Source: a bacterium HR32 (GTDB taxonomy: Bacteria > Sysuimicrobiota > Sysuimicrobiia > Sysuimicrobiales > Sysuimicrobiaceae). From it: a DNA stretch of 9,058 bases. Position 1 is the stretch's first letter. Each line of letters begins with the position of its first letter. Below, piece after piece: positions 1 to 6,223 of the stretch. Below the pieces are notes generated by a model, which searched no databases, was not told the DNA's origin, and was given only the letters and a program-made list of their open reading frames with translations. Made by a program: the position numbers and the translations under genes. The stretch is taken from contig BEII01000043.1 in the NCBI GenBank assembly GCA_002898935.1, forward strand, positions 1-9,058. Direction: 5' to 3'.

Positions 1-892
1 GCCACGCTTCCCGCAGCCTCACCCGACGGGTGAGCCCCAGTGCGGCCCAGGCGGCGACCCCGACCAACAGGAACAAGGCGAGGGCGATGGTCGCGCCGTA
101 GGCCAAGTCGAAGGCGTGCAGCCCCACGTAGTACGCGTGCAGAGTGAGGCTCTCCGTGCGGGTTCCGGGGCCGCCGCCCGTAACGATGAAGAGCGTGTCC
201 ACGATCTTGAACGCCTCCACGGCGCGGAGGAACCCGGCGGCCACCAGGGTCGGCACCATCCAGGGCAGCACCACGTACCGGAGCAGCTGGCCCCTCGAAG
301 CTCCATCCAGCTCCGCAGCCTCCACAACCTCGTCGGGGAGCGCCTGGAGAGCCGCCAGGCAGACGACGAACACGAAGGGAGTCCACTGCCACACGTCTAC
401 CAGGATCATGGAGAAGAGCGGCACCAGCCCCGCGCTGACCCATCCCACCGGAGGTAGCCCCACGGCCCGGAGCAGGGCGTTGAGGGGGCCGATGGTCTCG
501 TTCAGCAGCATCCGCCACATGTAGCCCACGGCGATGGGTGTCAGGGACATGGGGATTAGAAAGAGGACGCGAAAGAGCCCGGCCCCCTTGGGCGTGGTAT
601 GGACCAGCAGAGCCAAACCGAAGCCCAGCACCACCTCCAGGCTGACGGCACCCGCTACCAGCGCCGCCGTGTTGGCCAGGGACGTCCAAAACCTCGCGTC
701 GGACACGAGGCGTTCCCAGTTCGCCAGCCCCACAAACGACAGCTGGAGTCCTCCCACCAGGGACACGCGGCTGAAGCTGAGCGCGACGGTGAACAGGAAC
801 GGGAAGACGGTGAACACGAGGAGGAAGACCACGGCCGGCAGGACGAACGCGTTGCCGTCTGCGGTCCGCGGCCGCGCGTCCTGGGGTGCCAC
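1..892 (-). CDS. Sugar ABC transporter permease (MalF/UgpA type), 3' end cut by window edge
   Basis: Inner-membrane subunit of a carbohydrate importer of the binding-protein-dependent (CUT1-like) class. From a GTG at 892-890 the frame stays open for 297 codons to the window edge, close to the usual 290-310 residues, so only the last few residues and the stop should be missing. About six hydrophobic segments are visible (roughly residues 16-38, 72-98, 106-128, 152-182, 212-225 and 262-287). The cytoplasmic EAA loop that contacts the ATPase is clear at about 191-210: EAAELDGASR, followed by a conserved LP at 209-210. The start has no good SD. The only G-rich run upstream is the edge of a hairpin, and no other start fits before the first membrane segment. 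It follows the binding-protein gene, as is normal for these operons. The partner permease and ATPase would lie left of the window. The family is certain; the substrate is unknown. Confidence 0.9.
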   Translation of the reverse strand, partial: MAPQDARPRTADGNAFVLPAVVFLLVFTVFPFLFTVALSFSRVSLVGGLQLSFVGLANWERLVSDARFWTSLANTAALVAGAVSLEVVLGFGLALLVHTTPKGAGLFRVLFLIPMSLTPIAVGYMWRMLLNETIGPLNALLRAVGLPPVGWVSAGLVPLFSMILVDVWQWTPFVFVVCLAALQALPDEVVEAAELDGASRGQLLRYVVLPWMVPTLVAAGFLRAVEAFKIVDTLFIVTGGGPGTRTESLTLHAYYVGLHAFDLAYGATIALALFLLVGVAAWAALGLTRRVRLREAW

Positions 893-905
893 GCGCCCGA
901 GATTC

Positions 906-941
906 GCCCCCGTGCCCGCCTCGACCGGCGGGCACGGGGGC
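906..941 (-). terminator. Intercistronic GC-rich hairpin between binding protein and permease
   Basis: A perfect 15-bp inverted repeat (arms 906-920 and 927-941, six-base loop) begins six bases after the stop codon of the solute-binding protein and ends 13 bases before the permease GTG. On the minus strand no U-run follows it, so it does not look like a complete intrinsic terminator. In transporter operons such a hairpin is known to protect the upstream binding-protein message or cause partial termination, giving more binding protein than permease. That role is inferred here. The hairpin itself is directly visible. Confidence 0.7.
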
Positions 942-947
942 TTCGGC

Positions 948-2435
948 TCACTCTGGGAGCCCCAACCAGGCACGGTAGAGCCGCCGCTGGCGGTCCCGAC
1001 CGAGCTCGTTCGTGATCCGCTCCCACTCGGCGGCAGCGGCGTCCAGCGCTTGCTGGGGCGTGGCCTGACCCGCCGCCGCCCGGGCCAACTGCGTCTCCAG
1101 GGCGTCCAGGTACCGAGCCTGCCCGGGCAACTTCAAGTCGAGCTGAGCATTCGGGTGTGAGAGCGAACGCTCGATGGCCGTAAGGTAGGAGGACAGGTCG
1201 GGCTCCACGAACCCGAATCGGCGCCAACCTTCCAGGTTTCGGAAGTGGGAGGCCCGGAAGGGGTTGAACCCAGTCTCCGACGTGGTCACCGCCACGTAGC
1301 TGTTCTGCGGGCTCGCCAGGGTGCGACAGAAGTCGTACGCTGCGCTGGGATGGTGCGTGGTCGCCGCGACCCCGCACACCCATCCCCCAAAGGCCAGGTA
1401 CGGTGCCACGTTCGGCCGCGAGAGCCGGGTCCAGCTGCGGGTCCGGTAGTTGTAGACTTCCAGAGACCCCGGCAGCACCACGGTCCCCACGCGGCCCTTG
1501 ACCACCGACTTCGGGTCGGTGCTCCCCACGATGCCGGTGTCTCCCCAGTCCTTGGCGAGCACCGCCACGCCCGCGGCGAACTGGGATCGAACGTCTCCGG
1601 AGTCGAAGTTGATCATGCCCGGCGGGCCCAGGGGCACCAGGCGCGTCCACTCCTCTAAGGCCCGCACGAAGCCGGGGTTGTTGATCTGCGGCCGCATGGT
1701 GTCGGGGTCGAAGAACAGACAGCCCTTGAGGCCCGGAGGGCAGACGTACGGAGCTGCGTGGGACATGAAGAACCAAAAGGCTTGGCCGCCCCTTCGGAAC
1801 GCTTCCAGGACGCCGTACCGCCGACGGCCGTCGCCCGCCCAGTCCGTCCCCTGGAAGAACTCCGCAATCTCCCGGTACTCCACCCAGGTCTGCGGGGGCC
1901 GCAACTCCCGCCCGAAGCGCCGTTGGAACTCCTGTCGGTGCCGAGGGTTGCTGAGGACATCGCGGCGGTAGTACACCAGGTGCACGTCTCCGTCCACGGG
2001 CAGCCCGTACAGCCGTCCGCCCCAGTTCACGGTCTGCTGGTAGGTGGGCAGGATGTCGTCCCACTGGAGACCGCGGTCGGCCCGCACCCGCTCCGTGATG
2101 TCCAAGAGGTAGCGGTTCCCCGCGAAGTCTCCCATCCACGCCGACGCAAAGATCAGGACGTCGAACCCGCCTGCCCCGAGGGTGAAGGCGGACATGATGC
2201 GCTGGTACAGCTCGCCAAAGGGGGTCGTCACCAGGTTGATCCGTCCCCCGGTCCGGCGCTCCCAGGCCGGTCCGAACATCTGCACCGGCTTGGCGATGTA
2301 CGGCGGGCTCTGCGTGATCACGGTCAGGGTAACCCCCTCGTACGGTCGCTGGGTGGCCCCCCAGGCCGGCAGAAGTAGAAGGCCCACGAGCCCGAGAGCT
2401 CCCAAGGGCTTCCACCACGACGCGCTTCCCCGCAT
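948..2435 (-). CDS. Extracellular solute-binding protein of a sugar ABC importer
   Basis: Secreted ligand-binding component of a carbohydrate ABC importer (SBP family 1 type), 495 residues, longer than the usual 410-450. The N-terminus is a Sec signal peptide: basic and polar residues to about 9, a Leu/Gly-rich core at about 11-22, then PAWGA at 23-27 with likely cleavage near residue 26-27. No lipobox cysteine is seen, so it is probably not a lipoprotein unless anchored another way. The mature chain starts with a typical beta strand (VTLTVI, 35-40). It contains FDVLIFAS (91-98), GLPVDGD (144-150) and GVLEAF (208-213), as in sugar-binding proteins. Four cysteines (232, 239, 354, 370) could form exported disulfides. 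The ATG at 2435 was chosen because AGGAGG sits six bases upstream and the signal peptide starts there; extending to 2537 would bury the signal. It lies 37 bases after the SDR stop and just before the permease. Ligand unknown. Confidence 0.9.
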   Translation of the reverse strand: MRGSASWWKPLGALGLVGLLLLPAWGATQRPYEGVTLTVITQSPPYIAKPVQMFGPAWERRTGGRINLVTTPFGELYQRIMSAFTLGAGGFDVLIFASAWMGDFAGNRYLLDITERVRADRGLQWDDILPTYQQTVNWGGRLYGLPVDGDVHLVYYRRDVLSNPRHRQEFQRRFGRELRPPQTWVEYREIAEFFQGTDWAGDGRRRYGVLEAFRRGGQAFWFFMSHAAPYVCPPGLKGCLFFDPDTMRPQINNPGFVRALEEWTRLVPLGPPGMINFDSGDVRSQFAAGVAVLAKDWGDTGIVGSTDPKSVVKGRVGTVVLPGSLEVYNYRTRSWTRLSRPNVAPYLAFGGWVCGVAATTHHPSAAYDFCRTLASPQNSYVAVTTSETGFNPFRASHFRNLEGWRRFGFVEPDLSSYLTAIERSLSHPNAQLDLKLPGQARYLDALETQLARAAAGQATPQQALDAAAAEWERITNELGRDRQRRLYRAWLGLPE

Positions 2436-2438
2436 GCT

Positions 2439-2447
2439 CCCCCTCCT
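2439..2447 (-). promoter_or_regulatory. Ribosome-binding site of the solute-binding protein
   Basis: The minus strand reads AGGAGGGGG here, and its AGGAGG core ends six bases before the ATG at 2435. This fixes the start of the binding protein immediately before its signal peptide and excludes the longer open frame reaching 2537. It is one of the strongest SD sites in the window, in keeping with the high expression expected of a binding protein. Confidence 0.75.
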
Positions 2448-2472
2448 CTCGTCTTGCGACATTCGCCCGCAC

Positions 2473-3231
2473 CTAGCGGGCGGTGTAGCCTCCGTCCACC
2501 ATGAGCGCAGATCCGGTGACGAAGCGGCTTTCGTCACTGGCCAGGAACACCGCCGCGCCCACCACGTCCTCCGGCTCCCCGATGCGGCCCAGGGGAATCG
2601 CCTGTTCGACCTGCCGCACGTACGCTTCGGGGTCCGGCTGGATGCGGATGAAATCCTCCAGCATCGGCGTCCGGATCATGGCGGGGCAGACGGCGTTGAC
2701 CCGGATGTTGTGGCGTGCGTAATCCAGGGCCATGTTCCGGGTCAGGGCCAGCACGCCACCCTTGCTGGCGTTGTACGCCGCGTTCTCCATGAGCCCGATG
2801 ACGCTCGCGATGGAGCCGATGTTGATGATGCTCCCTCCGCCCCGCGCGACCATATGCGGGATGGCCCACTTGGAGCACAAGTACACGCCCGTCAGGTTCA
2901 CGGCCAGCACGCGGTCCCAGTCCTCCTGCCTCGTGTCCGCCACCGACCCGCGAAGGGTGATCCCAGCGTTGTTCACCAGGACGTCGATGGAGCCGAACGC
3001 CTCCACGGTCCCCTCCACCATCCGCCGCGCCTCGTCGGAGCGGCTCACGTCCCCCGGTAGGAACACGACCGGGCCGAGGGCCAGGAGCTCGCCGCGCGTC
3101 CGCTCTCCGAGCTCGACGTTCACGTCCCCTACCGCCACCCGCGCCCCTTCCCGCAGGAAGCCCTCTGCGATGGCGCGCCCGATGCCCGTAGCGCCCCCGG
3201 TGACCAGTGCAGACTTGCCGGCCAGCCGCAC
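2473..3231 (-). CDS. Short-chain dehydrogenase/reductase (classical SDR, NAD-type)
   Basis: NAD(P)(H)-dependent oxidoreductase of the classical SDR family, cytosolic, 252 residues from the GTG at 3231. All family landmarks are present: the TGGATGIG cofactor loop (11-18), an acidic residue ending beta2 (D36, favouring NAD over NADP), NNAG (87-90), N112, S140 and the catalytic pair Y153/K157 in YNASK. The C-terminus is the familiar VTGSALMVDGGY. Relatives include 3-oxoacyl-ACP reductases and sugar or polyol dehydrogenases. Next to a sugar importer the latter is more likely, with oxidation of a hydroxyl to a ketone. AAGGAGG lies seven bases before this GTG, and the protein then begins at the usual family position. 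A second in-frame GTG at 3309, also with a good SD, would add 26 residues. It lies downstream of the PfkB kinase and 37 bases upstream of the binding protein. Exact substrate unknown. Confidence 0.92.
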   Translation of the reverse strand: MRLAGKSALVTGGATGIGRAIAEGFLREGARVAVGDVNVELGERTRGELLALGPVVFLPGDVSRSDEARRMVEGTVEAFGSIDVLVNNAGITLRGSVADTRQEDWDRVLAVNLTGVYLCSKWAIPHMVARGGGSIINIGSIASVIGLMENAAYNASKGGVLALTRNMALDYARHNIRVNAVCPAMIRTPMLEDFIRIQPDPEAYVRQVEQAIPLGRIGEPEDVVGAAVFLASDESRFVTGSALMVDGGYTAR

Positions 3232-3238
3232 CGCGCTT

Positions 3239-3245
3239 CCTCCTT
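3239..3245 (-). promoter_or_regulatory. Ribosome-binding site for the short SDR form
   Basis: AAGGAGG on the minus strand, seven bases upstream of the GTG at 3231. It supports initiation at the point where the SDR fold begins. A competing SD (GGAGGAG, 3318-3324) serves the in-frame GTG at 3309. Confidence 0.7.
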
Positions 3246-3255
3246 GAATGCCGAC

Positions 3256-3296
3256 TGTCCGTGACTCGGACAATATGTTCTTGTCACGGACGTGAC
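3256..3296 (-). promoter_or_regulatory. Paired palindromes, candidate operator upstream of SDR-transporter genes
   Basis: Two perfect palindromes sit just upstream of the core SDR start. The first is TGTCCG-TGACT-CGGACA (3256-3272); the second is GTCACG-GA-CGTGAC (3283-3296). Between them is an AT-richer patch (CAATATGTTC, 3271-3280) that stands out in this GC-rich DNA, and a GACAA/TTGTC inverted repeat spans it. The 9-mer GTCCGTGAC (3257-3265) recurs inverted at 3283-3291. On the minus strand CATATT (3277-3272) resembles a -10 box, but no convincing -35 is seen. The layout suggests a dimeric repressor site over an internal promoter. An RNA hairpin is an alternative. If the long SDR start at 3309 is used, this DNA is also coding. 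Confidence 0.4.
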
Positions 3297-3317
3297 GTTC
3301 GCGGGACACCGCCTGAA

Positions 3318-3324
3318 CTCCTCC
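3318..3324 (-). promoter_or_regulatory. Alternative ribosome-binding site for a longer SDR form
   Basis: GGAGGAG on the minus strand begins directly after the PfkB kinase stop codon (TGA, 3327-3325) and lies eight bases upstream of a GTG at 3309. That GTG is in frame with the SDR and would add a charged 26-residue extension starting MSRERHVRDK. The placement suggests translational coupling to the kinase. Whether it is used is unknown. Confidence 0.5.
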
Positions 3325-4254
3325 TCAGGAGCTAGCAGCCAGCAGCGCCGTCACCTCTGTCCGGAAGGGCATGACGGGGAGCGTGCCGACCCGGGTGGTG
3401 GCGACTGCGCCCGCTGCGTTGGCGAACCGTACGGCCTCGCGGAGTGGCATGCCCTCCGCCACGGCGACGGTCAGAGCCCCCATGAAGGCATCGCCAGCCC
3501 CGGTCGTATCCACCGCTCGCACCCGAAAGCCTGGCACGAGCGCTTCCGTCTGAGCGGCGCACAGGAACGCGCCTTCGGATCCCAACCTCAGCACCACAGC
3601 CTCCGGTCCCCGCCCCAGCAGGTCTCGGGCCGCGCGGCGGACGTCCGCGTCGGTGTCGATGGGGTATCCCGCGAGCCCGGCCGCCTCCTCTCGGTTGGGA
3701 GACAGAATCGTGGCGCCGCCCCACACCTCGGGTCCGTACGGGCGCGCCGGCCCGGTGTCCACCAGGACCGGAATCCGGCGGGCTCGCGACAGCTCGACCG
3801 CGGCGCGGACGCATGCCGCGGGGACCTCGAAGTCCACCAGCACAGCCCGCAGAACGCCCAGGTGTGGGCCCAACGCCGCTTCCACGTCGTGGGGGGTGAG
3901 GTGGTCGTTGGCGCCGACTGCGACCAGGATGGTGTTCTCCCCGGTTTCCTCCACGAGGATCACCGCCGCTCCTGTCTGGGCGTGCGGCGTCACGCGGACA
4001 CCCTGGAGGTCCACCCCTTCTTGTTGCAGTGCGTCCATCTCCTGCCGGCCGAAGGCGTCGTCTCCCACGCAGCCCACCAGCAGGACGTCGGCCCCCAGCC
4101 GGCGTGCCGCCACTGCCGCGTTGGCCCCCTTTCCCCCGGGGCCCACCTGCAGCCGCTCTGCCAGGAGGTTCTCGCCCCGACGAGGCAGGCGTGGGGTCAA
4201 CACCGTGAGGTCGACCACGAGGCTCCCGACGACCGCGATCTTGACCGATGGCAT
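3325..4254 (-). CDS. PfkB-family carbohydrate kinase, ribokinase-like
   Basis: ATP-dependent sugar kinase of the PfkB/ribokinase family, cytosolic, 309 residues, which is the usual length. PfkB signature 1 is seen as GPGGKGAN (38-45), in the ribokinase form GGKGAN rather than the GGxxxN form of many 2-keto-3-deoxygluconate kinases. The NxxE motif is NREE (187-190). Signature 2, DTTGAGD (249-255), carries the anion hole and the catalytic base D255. The N-terminus (VVGSLVVDL, 8-16) also matches ribokinases. It probably phosphorylates ribose or a related pentose, hexose or deoxy-sugar. The ATG at 4254 has only a weak G-rich SD, but no other start exists near the first beta strand. It lies 62 bases after the aldolase stop and 93 bases before the short SDR start. 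The family is certain; the substrate is inferred only as a small carbohydrate. Confidence 0.92.
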   Translation of the reverse strand: MPSVKIAVVGSLVVDLTVLTPRLPRRGENLLAERLQVGPGGKGANAAVAARRLGADVLLVGCVGDDAFGRQEMDALQQEGVDLQGVRVTPHAQTGAAVILVEETGENTILVAVGANDHLTPHDVEAALGPHLGVLRAVLVDFEVPAACVRAAVELSRARRIPVLVDTGPARPYGPEVWGGATILSPNREEAAGLAGYPIDTDADVRRAARDLLGRGPEAVVLRLGSEGAFLCAAQTEALVPGFRVRAVDTTGAGDAFMGALTVAVAEGMPLREAVRFANAAGAVATTRVGTLPVMPFRTEVTALLAASS

Positions 4255-4316
4255 GTGCCCCGCAGTCGCTAGACCATCCCGACCTGGGTGTTCGCGAAGA
4301 TTTCTCGGACAGAGCC

Positions 4317-5102
4317 CTAGCCGGCGGTCGTCCGGCGCTCTGTGAGGCCCGCGCGCACTGCCTCCGCGGCGCGGCCCGCGCCGGCTGCCAGCACCCGGGC
4401 GTCCGAGCCCAACGCCACGAACCGGAAGCCCTGCTCGATCCGCTTCAGGGCGTCCTCGGGACCCGTGCACATGACCCCCGCAGCCTTGCCGTGCGCCTGC
4501 GCGGCCTCGAGGACCCGGTCCACCGCCCTCCGGAACGCGTCGGATTCCAAATCCCGCCACCGGTTCAGGTTTGCGGACAGGTCGTTGGGCCCCACGAACA
4601 GCACGTCCACGCCGTCTACGGCCGCGATGCGGTCCACCCGCTCCACGGCCTCCACGGTCTCCACCTGGCAAGCCACCAGGACCTCGCGGTTCCAGCGGGA
4701 GAAGTACTCCGGCAGGGTGGCCCCGTAGCCGCTCGCCCGCGTGCCCGCCACCCCGCGGATCCCTTCAGGAGGGTACCGGCAGGCTGCCACCACCCGGGCC
4801 GCCTCCTCTTCCGTGCTCACCAGCGGAACCACGACCCCGAGGGGGCCCCGGTCCAAGGCGCGCTTGAGCACGGGAGCCTCCCCGGAGGGCACCCGGACCA
4901 GCGGGACCACCGGGCTGCCGCGCAGCGCCCTCAGCATGTCCTCCAGCCGCTCCCACCCGATGGGGCTGTGCTCCAGGTCCACCACGAGCCAGTCCAGGGG
5001 GAGCGCGGCGAAGATCTCCGCCACGGACGGGCTCGGCAGCGTGAGCCAGTAGCCGATCGTCACTTGCCCTTCCTGTAAAATGCGCTTGACCCGGTTCTCC
5101 AA
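4317..5102 (-). CDS. HpcH/HpaI-family class II aldolase
   Basis: Metal-dependent TIM-barrel aldolase that cleaves or forms 2-keto-3-deoxy (2-oxo-4-hydroxy) acids with pyruvate as one product, 261 residues, cytosolic. The active-site set lines up almost residue for residue with E. coli HpaI: H45 within DLEHSP, R70 in LVRVP, metal ligands E148 (QVET) and D174 (GPNDLS). The family loop containing YPPEGIRG is at 110-117. Relatives act on 4-hydroxy-2-oxoheptanedioate, 2-keto-3-deoxyglucarate or 2-keto-3-deoxy-rhamnonate. Beside sugar genes, a keto-deoxy sugar acid is the likely substrate. The TTG at 5102 is chosen because AGGAGGAGG lies six bases upstream and the protein then starts at the typical family position. 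The frame stays open further upstream to 5264 but with low-complexity sequence. It is first in its minus-strand group and divergent from the D-2-hydroxyacid dehydrogenase. Confidence 0.92.
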   Translation of the reverse strand: MENRVKRILQEGQVTIGYWLTLPSPSVAEIFAALPLDWLVVDLEHSPIGWERLEDMLRALRGSPVVPLVRVPSGEAPVLKRALDRGPLGVVVPLVSTEEEAARVVAACRYPPEGIRGVAGTRASGYGATLPEYFSRWNREVLVACQVETVEAVERVDRIAAVDGVDVLFVGPNDLSANLNRWRDLESDAFRRAVDRVLEAAQAHGKAAGVMCTGPEDALKRIEQGFRFVALGSDARVLAAGAGRAAEAVRAGLTERRTTAG

Positions 5103-5108
5103 CGCGGT

Positions 5109-5117
5109 CCTCCTCCT
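5109..5117 (-). promoter_or_regulatory. Ribosome-binding site selecting a TTG start for the aldolase
   Basis: AGGAGGAGG on the minus strand ends six bases before the TTG at 5102. It is the best SD near the aldolase N-terminus, and no ATG or GTG in frame has comparable support, so the TTG is taken as the start codon. Confidence 0.75.
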
Positions 5118-5224
5118 GAGGGTGTCGTCGCTCTTGCTTCTGGGCGGCGGGTCCAGGGTCCTCTCGACCGCAGGCCTTGCGCCCGCGCCACCGCGCCCGC
5201 GTACCCTAGGGGGCGAGGCCAACT
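5118..5224. promoter_or_regulatory. Divergent intergenic region between aldolase and D-2-hydroxyacid dehydrogenase
   Basis: The only divergent gene pair in the window shares this stretch, so it must hold the promoter of the plus-strand dehydrogenase and plausibly that of the aldolase group. Visible elements are a 9-bp direct repeat GCGCCCGCG (5179-5187 and 5193-5201, period 14) and a palindrome CCCTAGGG (5204-5211). Both are close to the dehydrogenase start. A TTGCGC (5177) and TACCCT (5202) pair could be a plus-strand promoter, but the 19-base spacer is long. No clear minus-strand promoter was found. Assignment rests mainly on gene orientation. Confidence 0.35.
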
Positions 5225-5236
5225 GGAGGGATGTCC

Positions 5237-6214
5237 GTGGCAGCACGCTGGCGAGTCCTCGCAACTCCCCGGTCCTTCTTCGAGGAGGGTCGCGACGCGG
5301 TAGAGTGGCTGACCCAGGCCGGGGTGGAGGTGGTCCCGTCTCCCGTGGACCGTCCTCTGCAGGAGGACGAACTCGCGGCCCTGTTGGGCGAAGTGGACGG
5401 GGTGGTGGTTGGGGTGGACCGCATCGGGCGCCGCGCGCTCGCCGCGGGCCGGCCCCGGCTGCGGGTGGTGGCGCGAAACGGCATCGGGGTGGACACCGTG
5501 GACGTGGCCGCGGCTACGGAGCTGGGCGTGGTGGTCACCAACGCGCCCAGCGTCAACGCGGACAGCGTCGCGGACTTCACCTTCGCCCTCCTGCTGGCCC
5601 TGGTGCGCAGGGTGGTGGAGGCCGACCGTGCGGTGCGCGAAGGGCGCTGGCCTCGCCTCGTGGGGGTGGAGCTGCGGGACAGGTGCCTGGGTCTGCTGGG
5701 GTTCGGCCGCATCGGCCAGCGGGTGGCAGAACGTGCTCACGGGTTTGGGATGCGCACGGTGGCCTACGACCCCGTGCCGGACCTCGCGGCGGCGGAGCGG
5801 CTCGGCGTGCGCCTGGTGAGCTTCCCGGAGGTGCTGGCCCAGGCGGACTTCCTCAGCCTGCACTTGCCCCTCACCCCGCAAACCCGCCACCTCCTGGGCG
5901 AGGAGGAGCTGCGGTGCATGAAGCCCGGGAGCTTCCTGGTGAACACCGCCCGGGGCGGGGTGGTGGACGAGGCCGCGCTCGCCCGCGCCCTCCAGGAGGG
6001 CTGGATCGCCGGGGCGGCCTGCGACGTGTTCGACGAGGAGCCGCCGCGAACGTCGCCACTCCTCCAGGCACCCAACGTGCTCCTCTCTCCCCACATGGCC
6101 TCCCACACCCGCGAGGCCATCGCCCGGGCTTCGCGGGTCGCGGCGGAGAACGTGCTGGCGGTGCTTCAGGGTGGCCGGCCTCCCAACGCGGTGAACCCCG
6201 AGGTGCTGCGCTAG
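5237..6214 (+). CDS. D-2-hydroxyacid dehydrogenase (phosphoglycerate dehydrogenase-like)
   Basis: NAD(P)-dependent reductase of 2-oxo acids such as hydroxypyruvate, glyoxylate or 3-phosphohydroxypyruvate, 325 residues, cytosolic. Numbering from the GTG: the Rossmann GxGxxG is GFGRIG (155-160), with an acidic D178 ending the next strand (NAD preference). The catalytic triad is R239 in NTARGG, E268 in DVFDEEPP and H286 in SPHMASH. The length covers only the two-domain core, with no C-terminal ACT domain, unlike regulated SerA. The start is chosen as the GTG at 5237: GGAGGG (5225-5230) ends six bases before it but directly abuts the ATG at 5231, too close for normal initiation. Using the ATG adds two residues. 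It is the only plus-strand gene, divergent from the aldolase and convergent with the FGGY kinase. A hydroxypyruvate or glyoxylate reductase role fits the sugar-acid context; serine biosynthesis is the alternative. Confidence 0.92.
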   Translation: MAARWRVLATPRSFFEEGRDAVEWLTQAGVEVVPSPVDRPLQEDELAALLGEVDGVVVGVDRIGRRALAAGRPRLRVVARNGIGVDTVDVAAATELGVVVTNAPSVNADSVADFTFALLLALVRRVVEADRAVREGRWPRLVGVELRDRCLGLLGFGRIGQRVAERAHGFGMRTVAYDPVPDLAAAERLGVRLVSFPEVLAQADFLSLHLPLTPQTRHLLGEEELRCMKPGSFLVNTARGGVVDEAALARALQEGWIAGAACDVFDEEPPRTSPLLQAPNVLLSPHMASHTREAIARASRVAAENVLAVLQGGRPPNAVNPEVLR

Positions 6215-6223
6215 CCGCCTGGA

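Noticed and set aside
116..1160. Plus-strand open frames opposite the permease and the 3' part of the binding protein
   Set aside because: The minus-strand permease is confirmed by its membrane segments and EAA loop; the plus-strand frames show no recognisable motif or domain.
655..2472. A long minus-strand open frame of about 600 codons overlapping the binding protein and permease
   Set aside because: It is out of frame with two genes of clear homology, is rich in Arg, Gly, Pro and Ala with no recognisable motif, and is a side-effect of GC-rich codon use.
2436..2537. An N-terminal extension of the binding protein upstream of the ATG at 2435
   Set aside because: It would place 34 non-hydrophobic residues before the signal peptide, overlap the SDR gene, and ignore the strong SD at 2439-2447.
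5177..5207. A sigma-70-like promoter (TTGCGC, TACCCT) for the dehydrogenase
   Set aside because: The 19-base spacer and GC-rich boxes make it no better than chance in this composition; it is only mentioned in the intergenic-region entry.
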